From: Acinetobacter sp. S54
GTDB lineage: Bacteria > Pseudomonadota > Gammaproteobacteria > Pseudomonadales > Moraxellaceae
Assembly: GCF_016624945.1 (NCBI RefSeq)
Contig: NZ_JACVUI010000011.1
Span: 26,421-90,420 of the forward strand
Length of the DNA: 64,000 nucleotides
Reading direction: 5' to 3'
Under the pieces are notes generated by a model, which worked only from the letters and a program-made list of their open reading frames with translations, was not told the DNA's origin and did no database searches. Numbering within the stretch: the stretch's first letter is position 1; every line of letters starts with the position of its first letter. Both the position numbers and the translations under genes were made by a program. Below are positions 56,545 to 64,000 of this stretch, piece after piece.

Positions 56545-56856
56545 CTAAAAAACAATCTTACAGTCTACAGAAAAGCTACAGATTTTTTTTGTAGACTTTA
56601 TATTTACATTTAGTTCATTACAAAAATTCTGATAATTACTAAGTGTACGATACCTTTTCTTTGGACTTGTCGGCATATTTGGGATTATTGGTTCAATTAA
56701 ATTAGCTGCTATTGCAGGATTTAAGTAATTCTTTTGGAATGTTTCTCGAATTTTCTTAGTTATTTTATTTCTAAGCTCCAGCCTAGCTAAAGTCCTAGAT
56801 ACTGAAAGTAGCTTCCAAGAAATGAGTGCGGCAGGATTAGAACCCGCATGGATTTT
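56545..56856 (-). pseudogene. Orphan reading-frame fragment
   Basis: About 100 codons are open on the minus strand down to a TAG at 56545-56547, with no start codon near the 5' end. The inferred peptide is basic and protein-like in the middle (SVSRTLARLELRNKITKKIR … NYLNPAIAANLIEPIIPNMP). Its upstream end (HAGSNPAALI) reads like the translation of a tRNA T-arm, so the coding part may start further in. I do not recognise the family. It most likely is the 3' end of a gene of the integrated element. Confidence 0.35.
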
Positions 56857-57110
56857 TTAATTATGCTTCGGCGTTTGTATTATTAGCAAGTTCAGCTTTG
56901 ATCTTGAGCAATCGTTTCTTATGGTTAGGTGCAGTTGGAATATTTCTCTTGCTCACCATTTTTATAGTCCATCACTTTTGGGCAATGATAGGCCATCAAG
57001 CTAATATTTCAATGTATTTTGCACTCGAACATCTAGCTGTTATCGGTGGATTAATGTGCGCTGCTATTGCTAGCTATTTTAGAAACAAGTCAAAAAATAA
57101 ATATGCTTAA
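56841..57110 (+). pseudogene. 5'-truncated DoxX-like membrane protein
   Basis: The plus-strand frame is open from just after a TAG (56838-56840) to the stop at 57110 and reads like the C-terminal two thirds of a DoxX-family protein: PHGFFNYASAFVLLASSALI, then LWLGAVGIFLLLTIFIVHHF and MYFALEHLAVIGGLMCAAIA. The last segment matches the conserved 'K/EHLAIIGGL' end of DoxX. There is no plausible start; a TTG at 56898 lacks a ribosome-binding site. The 5' part was probably lost at a recombination breakpoint near 56840-56850. Confidence 0.5.
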
Positions 57111-57444
57111 TCTTTTTAATCAAGTATCAATGTCAAATTATTTTTATTTATAATTTTATTGTGATTATAATATCAATTTTTTTCAATACAAATTAATTTC
57201 TTATTAAATAAAAACTATATTAACAAGTAATATGATTTTTTCCATTACTGGACGTGTCTAAACGAATTAAAAATTTTCTAATTTTATATCCTATTTCTGT
57301 GTTTCTATTGATATGTATTACTTAACCTATTCGGTTTGTGTATTTATGGGCATAAGGTTTTCCTTAGCTCTAGCAATCAACACATGCTGTTCAGTTATTT
57401 ACTCAACCAAAGAAGAATATTAAAAACTTTCAAAAAAAATTATT
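57111..57444. other. AT-rich intergenic stretch
   Basis: No coding frame, RNA gene or convincing repeat was seen. It is extremely AT-rich and lies downstream of both the DoxX relic and the pilus operon, so it should contain the operon's transcription end, but no clear hairpin stands out. Confidence 0.4.
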
Positions 57445-58494
57445 TTAATTATAAATCAGCGTAATAGTTGCCTGCGCTTGTACAAGCGTTGCAGGTACAG
57501 CAGCAACATTGGAATAGTAACGCGCTTTGAATGCTTTAGAAACCGTGCCACCAGATCCAATGGTCCCAAAACTAAAAAAGCTAGTTGAATTATCAATACT
57601 TTTTGGAGCAATCGGTAAAGCGCTTCCAGCACTGTCGGTAATTTGCACCGAAACATTATTAGAATAGGTATTTTTTAATAATCCGCTTGTATTACTTGCA
57701 GACGCATTATTATTATCAGTTAACAAAGCAACCAGCGTTTTGCTAGTATCATCTGAACTACAGCCACTGACATTCACTGTAAATGAAGTATCCCCCACAG
57801 TTTGACCTACCGCAGTAAAACTACTACTTGGTACAGTAGGCAAAGTAACATTAATTGCTGCACCATTATTAATTACACAAGTGGATTTTGTAATTTGAAA
57901 GGTAGAATTTGTTAGTACGATTGATGTAGTTGCAGTAGTGCTAGTAGAACCTTTTGCAGAAAAATTACCCAATTTTAAATTTGAAATCGTATAGGTCCCT
58001 GCGGTATTTCCCAAACCCGATACCAATAGTCGGACATTTTGTAATCGCAAGCCACGCGTATCACTAGTGCCTGTATAGAACTCATAAGAGGTAGTTGCAC
58101 TATTGATCCAGAATTCCGTTGCAGCATCCTGATTATCTTTGATGCTAAAAGCGATATAGACTTTGATATTGGCTGAGGCTACTGACGGCGTAATTTTAGT
58201 AGAAGGGATCTGATAATAGGTATAACCATCTTTAGAAATTGTGCTACTAGTCGTTAAGTCAGTTACTCCATTCATAGTAAAAGTACTCGGACCTGATCCA
58301 CTACATGAATCAATCGGTTGAGGTGATGAAGCAGCGATGGTTTGAGATACAAGCTGTAGATAAGCATTATCGCTTTGTGCTTTAGTTAGATTTGCAGCAA
58401 AATTAACAGGGTTAGTTCTGGTAGTACAGACTGCATGACTTTTGGAAGCAAAAGCCAATAGACACATCAAGACTAGCGCTATTTTCTTATACAT
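57445..58494 (-). CDS. Pilus tip adhesin, chaperone-usher type
   Basis: A 349-aa secreted protein: signal peptide MYKKIALVLMCLLAFASKSH, an N-terminal receptor-binding domain of about 190 residues with a CTTR…DSC disulfide, and a C-terminal pilin domain. The pilin part starts near TFQITKSTCVINNGAAINVT and ends QAQATITLIYN with the penultimate-Tyr motif recognised by the chaperone. Two-domain layout identifies a FimH-like tip adhesin; the ligand is unknown. Its start abuts the usher's stop (TAAATG). Confidence 0.82.
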   Translation of the reverse strand: MYKKIALVLMCLLAFASKSHAVCTTRTNPVNFAANLTKAQSDNAYLQLVSQTIAASSPQPIDSCSGSGPSTFTMNGVTDLTTSSTISKDGYTYYQIPSTKITPSVASANIKVYIAFSIKDNQDAATEFWINSATTSYEFYTGTSDTRGLRLQNVRLLVSGLGNTAGTYTISNLKLGNFSAKGSTSTTATTSIVLTNSTFQITKSTCVINNGAAINVTLPTVPSSSFTAVGQTVGDTSFTVNVSGCSSDDTSKTLVALLTDNNNASASNTSGLLKNTYSNNVSVQITDSAGSALPIAPKSIDNSTSFFSFGTIGSGGTVSKAFKARYYSNVAAVPATLVQAQATITLIYN

Positions 58495-61047
58495 TTAATG
58501 GCACTCCACATTAATAATATCTAATTGACTATTCTTTTTCTTCACCACCGAACTAAATTCTGTTAGAGGAATATTGCAGCTTTGTTTTAACTGATCTCCC
58601 CATATGACTTTTAAAGGCTCTTTTAAATCACGAATATCATGGGTAAGTAAGGATTGATTCGATTGCCCCATCAAACCAATTAACTGACCACTTGACGTTT
58701 CAATACGACTTCCCATAGGAAACTGTTGTGTGTTTTTACTATAAATGCGCATTAAAATATTACTTTGTTGATTCGCTTTGAAAGTCGCAAGGGTTGAACT
58801 ATACATACGCGGAATCACTTTAGTTTGGTTACCGTCCAAAGTAATTTCAGGGGGTAATTGATCTGGATTAATAGAGAGTGTATTGATCGAATAGGCAGAA
58901 GCATTTGGATAAATTGCATTCCCCCAACGATCAAGTTTTATACCCCATGCATTTTCAACACTCGCACCAGCACCCTGATCGACATGAATAATAGTATAAG
59001 TATCTGCTGCCGTATTAGTCGCCGTAATACCGTAGCGATGCGCTACAATTGCACCCTGTGCTGAAAGTGAATATTGAGTATCTTGATTACCATGATAAAC
59101 AGTTGCTCCTAAATTCACATGAGGCAATAAATAATTTACATTGGCATTGTATGAATTATTGGTGCTGCCATCATAACGATTGGACGTTGCCCCTATCCCA
59201 AAGTTAAGATTGTTATTATAACCTGCTGTACCAGACAAATAAGCGCCAAAGCTATCGCTATCACGCCCCTGTTGTTCATCATGCTGATAGGTCGAGTTAA
59301 GGTTGAGATTAGACTTACGAAAGTCGAGAGGTAAAGAAAGACTGACATAAACACTTCGATCCTTGTCGAAAGTGTTCTCTTTATAATTAGTTTGAGAGAA
59401 TCCAATCGAATAAGACATGCGTTTCCATGAATTGCCATAACTCAGATTATATTGATACCGATTATTATCGCTATTCCAATAGTCACTTACTAAAAAACCT
59501 AGACTAAACGCTCCCATTTTCGGATTATCGAAGCTCTTACTTAAACTAAAATTGATCTGATTCCTTAAATCTGCCGTTAAATATAAATCATTTAATTCAT
59601 CCGTATTTAAATAATTGTAATTTTTATAAGAAAGTAGGTTGGATACTGATAAATAATGTTGTGTTTGAGTTTGCGCATTGGCATAAAAATTCATTTTATA
59701 TGCAGGAAGATAATAAGAATAGTCCAACGCAATTTTTTGACCATTATAGTCCTGATCCCGCCATTTAGCGCGGCTTGCACTTGATTTGATACTTATCCCG
59801 CCCAAAAAGGTATTTAAGCCTGCTCCCAGCAATATTCCCTGATAATCTTGAGTTAAATTGAGCCCACTCAATAGTGTTAAATAATTATTTAAACCATAGT
59901 TATAACTACCTTGTAGCACACTATCATTAGTCAATTTTTCAATAGTTTTATAATTTCCAAGCGCTATACTAAATGTCTTTTGTCCTGACTTTAATAAATT
60001 CATATTATTTTGTACGGGAATTATATAGGTTTTCTTCTCACCGCCATTCTCTGTAATTTCTAGTGTCATTGCCCCTGAGGCAAAAGATGTTAAATCAGTA
60101 ATACGAAATGGACCCGCAGGAACTGTTCTCTCATAGATTTTTTGACCATTTTGAAAAACTCGAACCAATGCATTGGTATTTGCAACGTTTTCAATTACAG
60201 GTGCATAGCTACGCATTGACCAAGGCAGCATCGACAAATCTGAAGCAAGTTGTACCCCTACGATTGGCAAACTTTCAGTTTGTAGACTAGATGTATTAAA
60301 CTGTCCTCCACTTATACGCGCATTTATCGCAGTGATATCACGGTAAATTACATTTTGATAAGAACGATATTTTCCTAACCCTGAATCATTCGAGTCAAAA
60401 TTTCCTGCATGACGAAAATACCAACCGTTTACATTTAAGCCTGCTGTTAAAGCCAAATATTTGCTGTCTTCCTGATCATTTTGGTTAAAATTGGCATTAT
60501 AACCAATAAAAGCAGACGTAATGCCTGAATCAAATAATGCGGGATCAATGTAACCCTCTGGTCGATCTATAACAAATTTTTGAGGGATGTAAATCGCAAT
60601 TTTTTGAGTCGATAAATCAAAATCATAATATGCATCTGGACTAATATCTTTAATGGTCAAGCAGTCTTTTTTAGCCAATGACGCCAAATAGTGTGACTGC
60701 AAATCCAGACGTTTTAGTATATCGGCATCGATACATAAAACTGCGGTTGGGTTCGCATCCAGATGCTTAAACAATAATTTTAGTTCACCAATCGAACGAT
60801 CATTGACTGTCGTATCTACGATATAAGTGCCTTCGGCAACATAATTTGCACTACGAAATATCGATAGGTCAACACTTTGACTCTGCCCACCAAATAATGA
60901 AGCAGAATTAAACGTTAAAATATTTTTATTATTTTGCGCCAATATTTTATCTAGATTCTGACTGGAAATATCTGATTCAGAAACAGCATAAGACTTACTT
61001 ACAAGGAGAATAAGTAATAAAAAACTACTCGAATATCTGATTTTCAT
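58495..61047 (-). CDS. Fimbrial outer-membrane usher
   Basis: An 850-aa FimD/PapC-type usher with a signal peptide (…LVSKSYA). The N-terminal domain has TFNSASLFGG-type FNSASLFGGQSQSVDLSIF and the plug-barrel region YAPVIENVANTNALVRVFQN. The EITENGGEKKTYIIPVQN part and a C-terminal domain with two Cys (SCNIPL … VECH) complete it. It forms the secretion pore and assembles subunits delivered by the chaperone. Third gene of the pilus operon. Confidence 0.92.
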   Translation of the reverse strand: MKIRYSSSFLLLILLVSKSYAVSESDISSQNLDKILAQNNKNILTFNSASLFGGQSQSVDLSIFRSANYVAEGTYIVDTTVNDRSIGELKLLFKHLDANPTAVLCIDADILKRLDLQSHYLASLAKKDCLTIKDISPDAYYDFDLSTQKIAIYIPQKFVIDRPEGYIDPALFDSGITSAFIGYNANFNQNDQEDSKYLALTAGLNVNGWYFRHAGNFDSNDSGLGKYRSYQNVIYRDITAINARISGGQFNTSSLQTESLPIVGVQLASDLSMLPWSMRSYAPVIENVANTNALVRVFQNGQKIYERTVPAGPFRITDLTSFASGAMTLEITENGGEKKTYIIPVQNNMNLLKSGQKTFSIALGNYKTIEKLTNDSVLQGSYNYGLNNYLTLLSGLNLTQDYQGILLGAGLNTFLGGISIKSSASRAKWRDQDYNGQKIALDYSYYLPAYKMNFYANAQTQTQHYLSVSNLLSYKNYNYLNTDELNDLYLTADLRNQINFSLSKSFDNPKMGAFSLGFLVSDYWNSDNNRYQYNLSYGNSWKRMSYSIGFSQTNYKENTFDKDRSVYVSLSLPLDFRKSNLNLNSTYQHDEQQGRDSDSFGAYLSGTAGYNNNLNFGIGATSNRYDGSTNNSYNANVNYLLPHVNLGATVYHGNQDTQYSLSAQGAIVAHRYGITATNTAADTYTIIHVDQGAGASVENAWGIKLDRWGNAIYPNASAYSINTLSINPDQLPPEITLDGNQTKVIPRMYSSTLATFKANQQSNILMRIYSKNTQQFPMGSRIETSSGQLIGLMGQSNQSLLTHDIRDLKEPLKVIWGDQLKQSCNIPLTEFSSVVKKKNSQLDIINVECH

Positions 61048-61074
61048 ACCGTTAAATACTCTGTGAGTGTTTAT

Positions 61075-61782
61075 TTATTTCACCTCAAAAGTCTGATTGC
61101 CGCCTAAATCATTAATAATGGTATAACTCATTTGATCAGGCTTAAACTTCAACTGAAACTTATTCAATGTTTGTTGTGAAAAAGGCGACAGCATAACGGC
61201 ATCTGCATTATAGCTTGCTGTTTGGCTTTGATTTTTAAAATCTGCTTTGGTAACTGTGACAAAATAAGGCGTCGGATTATCCAAAGTGACAGATTGAGTA
61301 CTGTTATTGTAGCTATAGCGAATACTGGAAAATGCTTTATCGGACGACATTTTTAAACTAGTCGGACGGTAAAATAGTTTGATACGGCTACGCACATTAA
61401 AGGTAAGTATATTTTTACCTTCGTTTGCCGGATCCTCAGGAGGAATATCCAACATATTGAACCAGTACAAGGACTCACGATCTTGCGGTAAAGTAGGTGA
61501 ACCAGTAGGTATAATCCGGATAATCTGCCCTTTTTTAGACTCGACACGAGATAAGGGTGGCGTAAGCACAAAAGGAATTTGATCAGCTGCGGGGATACTG
61601 CTCATATCACCCTGATCAATCCATGTTTGTACTAACGCCGGCGTAGCAAACTCGTTACGTAATTGCACACTGACACTTTTAGCATTGGAAGGAAAAATAA
61701 TGCGAGTACCATCTATGCTTACCCCAGCATTTGTATAATGGCTAATCAAGAATATTGAAAGAATAAAACTGAACCTACGCAT
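61075..61782 (-). CDS. Periplasmic pilus-assembly chaperone
   Basis: A 235-aa PapD/FimC-type chaperone. It has a signal peptide, followed by GVSIDGTRIIFPSNAKSVSV, the RVESKKGQIIRII strand region with the subunit-anchoring basic residue, and YWFNMLDIPPEDPANEGKN and RIKLFYRP, the family signature. ATG 61782 has GAGG five bases upstream and gives a normal signal peptide, so I prefer it to the TTG at 61794. Confidence 0.92.
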   Translation of the reverse strand: MRRFSFILSIFLISHYTNAGVSIDGTRIIFPSNAKSVSVQLRNEFATPALVQTWIDQGDMSSIPAADQIPFVLTPPLSRVESKKGQIIRIIPTGSPTLPQDRESLYWFNMLDIPPEDPANEGKNILTFNVRSRIKLFYRPTSLKMSSDKAFSSIRYSYNNSTQSVTLDNPTPYFVTVTKADFKNQSQTASYNADAVMLSPFSQQTLNKFQLKFKPDQMSYTIINDLGGNQTFEVK

Positions 61783-61804
61783 ATTTTTCCTCAAACTTAA
61801 AGGA

Positions 61805-62389
61805 TTAGTTGTAGTTCAAAATATAGTTAACAACAGAATTTACCTGCTGAGCAGCAGGTGTTGCTGTAGTTGAATAATATTGTGCCTGCATATTCCAAAT
61901 ACCACTTGTGGTCGTTGTCGCATTACTATTTGTTAATTGATTCGTTAAAGCAAAATCAATAGGGGTAGTTACTGAAGCCAATTTAAGTTGGGTATTTACT
62001 GTTGAGCCTGAAACCGTATTAACCAATCGAGTTGTATCGCCAGCTACATACTGAGCTGAATTTGTAGGTCCACCTAGAGTAATCCCTTTAAGACCCGCAA
62101 CAGTCACTGCATCACATGCAGCAGTCCCAGCAGCATTTGTTAGTGATAAATTAAAATTAGTCGCCTGAACTGTACTGTTTGCTGCTGCAAATGCTGAATT
62201 CGGTACTGTCGGAAGTGTTACAGTCACGTTCTGTGAACCAGCACCAGCCGTACCACCGCCCGTTAAAGTACAAGTACTAGTAATGACTCGACCATTAATT
62301 GTAATCGTACCATCGGTAGCAAACACAGACGTCGTTGCACCAGCAGTACATAAAGTTGTTGCAAGTAAAGCTAAATTAAGTTTTTTCAT
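61805..62389 (-). CDS. Major pilin (FimA-like) subunit
   Basis: A 194-aa secreted pilin with signal peptide ending SVFA and an N-terminal strand DGTITINGRVITSTCTL for donor-strand exchange. One disulfide is expected (TSTCTL … AACDAV), and the C-terminus is NSVVNYILNYN with the penultimate Tyr. First gene of the operon, so expected to be most abundant. Composition is Thr/Ala/Asn-rich, as for structural pilins. The GTG at 62392 immediately before the ATG is a weaker start. Confidence 0.88.
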   Translation of the reverse strand: MKKLNLALLATTLCTAGATTSVFATDGTITINGRVITSTCTLTGGGTAGAGSQNVTVTLPTVPNSAFAAANSTVQATNFNLSLTNAAGTAACDAVTVAGLKGITLGGPTNSAQYVAGDTTRLVNTVSGSTVNTQLKLASVTTPIDFALTNQLTNSNATTTTSGIWNMQAQYYSTTATPAAQQVNSVVNYILNYN

Positions 62390-63158
62390 CACTGAAACCT
62401 TTCAAATCAATTGAATTTTTTTACAGAAACAATTTATGTAATGATCGAAAAAAGTTATGCTTCGTGATTTAACTTTACTTTCTAACAGATTTGACTTAAT
62501 TACAATAAAACAAAACTTTTTTTCATTACGCCTACATAATACACAAAATTATGTGACATAAAACACTTTTCAAAAGAAAATTGATAAAAAAACAATGTAC
62601 TTTTAAGTCATTTTTTTAACAAGATCAAATCTAAATATTGATATAAAGCTTTTATATTTTTCAATTCTTTGATTGCACTGACTACTGTAATCCTTTATAG
62701 CTACCCTGTAACCGTGCTCAGTATGAGGATGGATCTATAAAAATTATGACTTGGTATAGGGAACAAGTAAAAATGGTTGAATACTTAAAATATCTTCATT
62801 GATAGAACAAATATCTAATAATTTAATTGTTAGATATTAATGAATAGTAGGATAAAAATAAGGTTCTATGTGGACTGCTATCACTTTCCTAGACAAATCT
62901 CCTCTATTCTTTGGACTACCACAAAGGATTCTGAACTCATACTCAACACCTAAACATGACAAATAAGATTTCTAAAAATATCATCAAAAGTTTTAATTCC
63001 TAGAATTAAAAACCATCAAAAAGGCCGCGCTTCTTGATGGTGGTTATGGACTATGTTTAGATTAAAATCTGCTGATTATTAATTAAATCATTCAAACTGC
63101 TATTCACACTGTTCAAGGTCAACAATAAGCTACTGTTGTCACTTGACCCTATGTTGAA
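62390..63158. other. Gene-free stretch with palindromes (766 bp)
   Basis: It holds the promoter region of the pilus operon (very AT-rich, 62390-62650) and no complete gene. Notable items are the inverted repeat AATATCTAA / TTAGATATT near 62810-62840, a perfect palindrome TTTTAATTC-CTA-GAATTAAAA at 62991-63011, and the arms ACCATCAA / TTGATGGT near 63012-63045, which may be the terminator of a lost gene. A short plus-strand frame after 62746 (MTWYREQVKMVEYLKYLH) may be a remnant. Confidence 0.4.
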
Positions 63159-63785
63159 TTAGTTGACATAGTAAATTTCCTTCATTTGAGTATTTAATAA
63201 GTTCAATGCGATTGAACATATTTCCTTACGTTGTTTGGCAAATAATTCTTCTTTATTTGGTATACCTACCCCCATCGGCTTTCCATCTAAAATTATGTAT
63301 AAACCATTCCATTTAAATCTTCCCATATGTTCTATACATGGCTCATTTGTTATATCAGAGAAGCGCCCACCTAATGCTGCTTGTTGTGGAGAACCAATAT
63401 AAATAGAAACTCCTCCATTCTGAATATCCTTATTATTTCTAAAATCACCATGAGGGTTTTTTCTTATCATTTCTTGAATATCTTTTGGATAATAAAAATG
63501 AAGACCAAAGGAACTGTGGTATTCCTTTGGAATAATAAAAAAACGCCCCCCCCATTTTTGTATTGTATATTTATTTTGGTCTACTTTAGGTAGTCGCCTT
63601 ATATCTTCCTCTGTAAAACTATTTGATTTCTCTGCTATAATAGGTTTTTCACTTCCAACTTTATTAGAAATAGAAATATTTTGCTCATTCTCTTTTAAAG
63701 GTATATACTTAGGTAAAAGCCACACCATAAAAATAAGTAAAAATAAACACCATATAAATCCTTTTGAGGGTCTATATTTTTTCAT
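63159..63785 (-). CDS. Membrane-anchored hypothetical protein, 208 aa
   Basis: Unrecognised family. There is an N-terminal membrane anchor (residues about 9-29, GFIWCLFLLIFMVWLLPKYI) and then a roughly 180-residue domain outside. That domain has conserved-looking blocks (FYYPKDIQEMIRKNPHGDFR, GRFKWNGLYIILDGKPMGVG) and a Cys near the end. I start it at ATG 63785. Its C-terminus (CSIALNLLNTQMKEIYYVN) is clearly related to the partial gene at the window edge, so these are tandem paralogs. Such duplicated anchored proteins are often immunity proteins of secreted effectors, but no effector is in view. Confidence 0.6.
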   Translation of the reverse strand: MKKYRPSKGFIWCLFLLIFMVWLLPKYIPLKENEQNISISNKVGSEKPIIAEKSNSFTEEDIRRLPKVDQNKYTIQKWGGRFFIIPKEYHSSFGLHFYYPKDIQEMIRKNPHGDFRNNKDIQNGGVSIYIGSPQQAALGGRFSDITNEPCIEHMGRFKWNGLYIILDGKPMGVGIPNKEELFAKQRKEICSIALNLLNTQMKEIYYVN

Positions 63786-63919
63786 TATCATCTCTACCTT
63801 TTTAATAAATTAAAATTTGGTTAAATTTAATTTATTTACAAACTATTTAGAAAACATTTTTTTCAACATCTGCCTTATCATGTACAGCAGCAATTTGATC
63901 AATATGTACTTGACTAAGT

Positions 63920-64000
63920 TTAGTTAAAATAATGTATTTCCTTTACTTCTTCATTTAAAATTTTTAATGCAGTTAAACAAACATCTAAATATTGATTATC
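63920..64000 (-). CDS. C-terminal end of a paralog, cut by window edge
   Basis: The final 26 codons visible on the minus strand read DNQYLDVCLTALKILNEEVK EIHYFN and stop at TAA 63920-63922. They align with the end of the 208-aa protein at 63159-63785 (CSIALNLLNTQMKEIYYVN): Cys, ALxxLN and the KEI[YH]Y[VF]N tail are shared. The rest lies beyond the window. Confidence 0.6.
   Translation of the reverse strand, partial: DNQYLDVCLTALKILNEEVKEIHYFN

Noticed and set aside
56366..56548. 60-codon plus-strand open frame
   Set aside because: Its first part is simply the antisense of the tRNA-Leu relic, a known source of spurious predictions, and the rest is AT-rich filler.
56821..56850. Second tRNA gene remnant
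   Set aside because: Only a T-arm-like stem with a non-standard loop (TTCTAAT) and no CCA or other arms; kept only as part of the breakpoint observation.

Overview
The window reads as a chromosomal segment of an Acinetobacter species (Gammaproteobacteria, AT-rich). Several things support this: the gene families and their order; a lipooligosaccharide outer-core glycosyltransferase cluster lying exactly between ilvE and aspS, which is the known outer-core (OC) locus position in A. baumannii; a BaeSR pair; RcnB-family and ZnuD-like paralogs; and a chaperone-usher pilus operon. No rRNA operon, intact tRNA gene, CRISPR array or intact insertion sequence was found.

Layout. 1-9.7 kb: ribosomal proteins L35/L20 (rpmI-rplT), separated from thrS-infC by an MFS exporter, a TonB-C-like periplasmic protein, a glutathione transferase and a frameshifted small gene; then an acyl-CoA synthetase. 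9.7-16.4 kb: a housekeeping run on the minus strand (darP, an HPr-like carrier, rapZ, panC, panB, folK, pcnB, a ComEA-like protein, mazG) with very tight spacing and several 4-bp overlaps. 16.5-22.3 kb: SDR oxidoreductase, SelO AMPylase, a DnaA-box cluster, an MmcQ/YjbR protein, baeS-baeR and a divergent Spy-like lipoprotein. 22.6-31 kb: two tandem large acyl-CoA dehydrogenases, a PsiE-like protein, three RcnB-family periplasmic proteins, and a phospholipase D-like enzyme. 31-36.3 kb: two paralogous ZnuD-like TonB-dependent receptors with Zur-box-like palindromes upstream of each, and a DUF4184 membrane protein.

36.5-49.9 kb: aspS, the LOS outer-core locus, ilvE. The locus has a core module next to ilvE (ELM1-like protein, CgeB-like glycosyltransferase, deacetylase, GT2, GT4, and a divergent GINT1_N-like protein) and a visibly more AT-rich module next to aspS (two GT25 paralogs, a DUF707 protein, UDP-galactopyranose mutase, a Stealth-type phosphotransferase). 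The second module suggests galactofuranose and a phosphodiester-linked sugar in this strain's outer core. 49.9-56.1 kb: glnE, a soluble histidine kinase, and a divergent membrane diguanylate cyclase.

56.3 kb to the right edge looks like an integrated element. A 54-nt relic of the 3' half of a tRNA-Leu(CAA) gene, still next to its strong terminator, is cut at the anticodon loop, as expected for a tyrosine-recombinase attachment site. To its right lie broken genes (an orphan reading frame and a DoxX C-terminus), a complete four-gene chaperone-usher pilus operon, gene-poor DNA, and a small membrane-anchored protein with the end of a tandem paralog cut by the window edge. The tRNA relic, the paralog array and the AT-rich half of the outer-core locus are the most promising accessory features.
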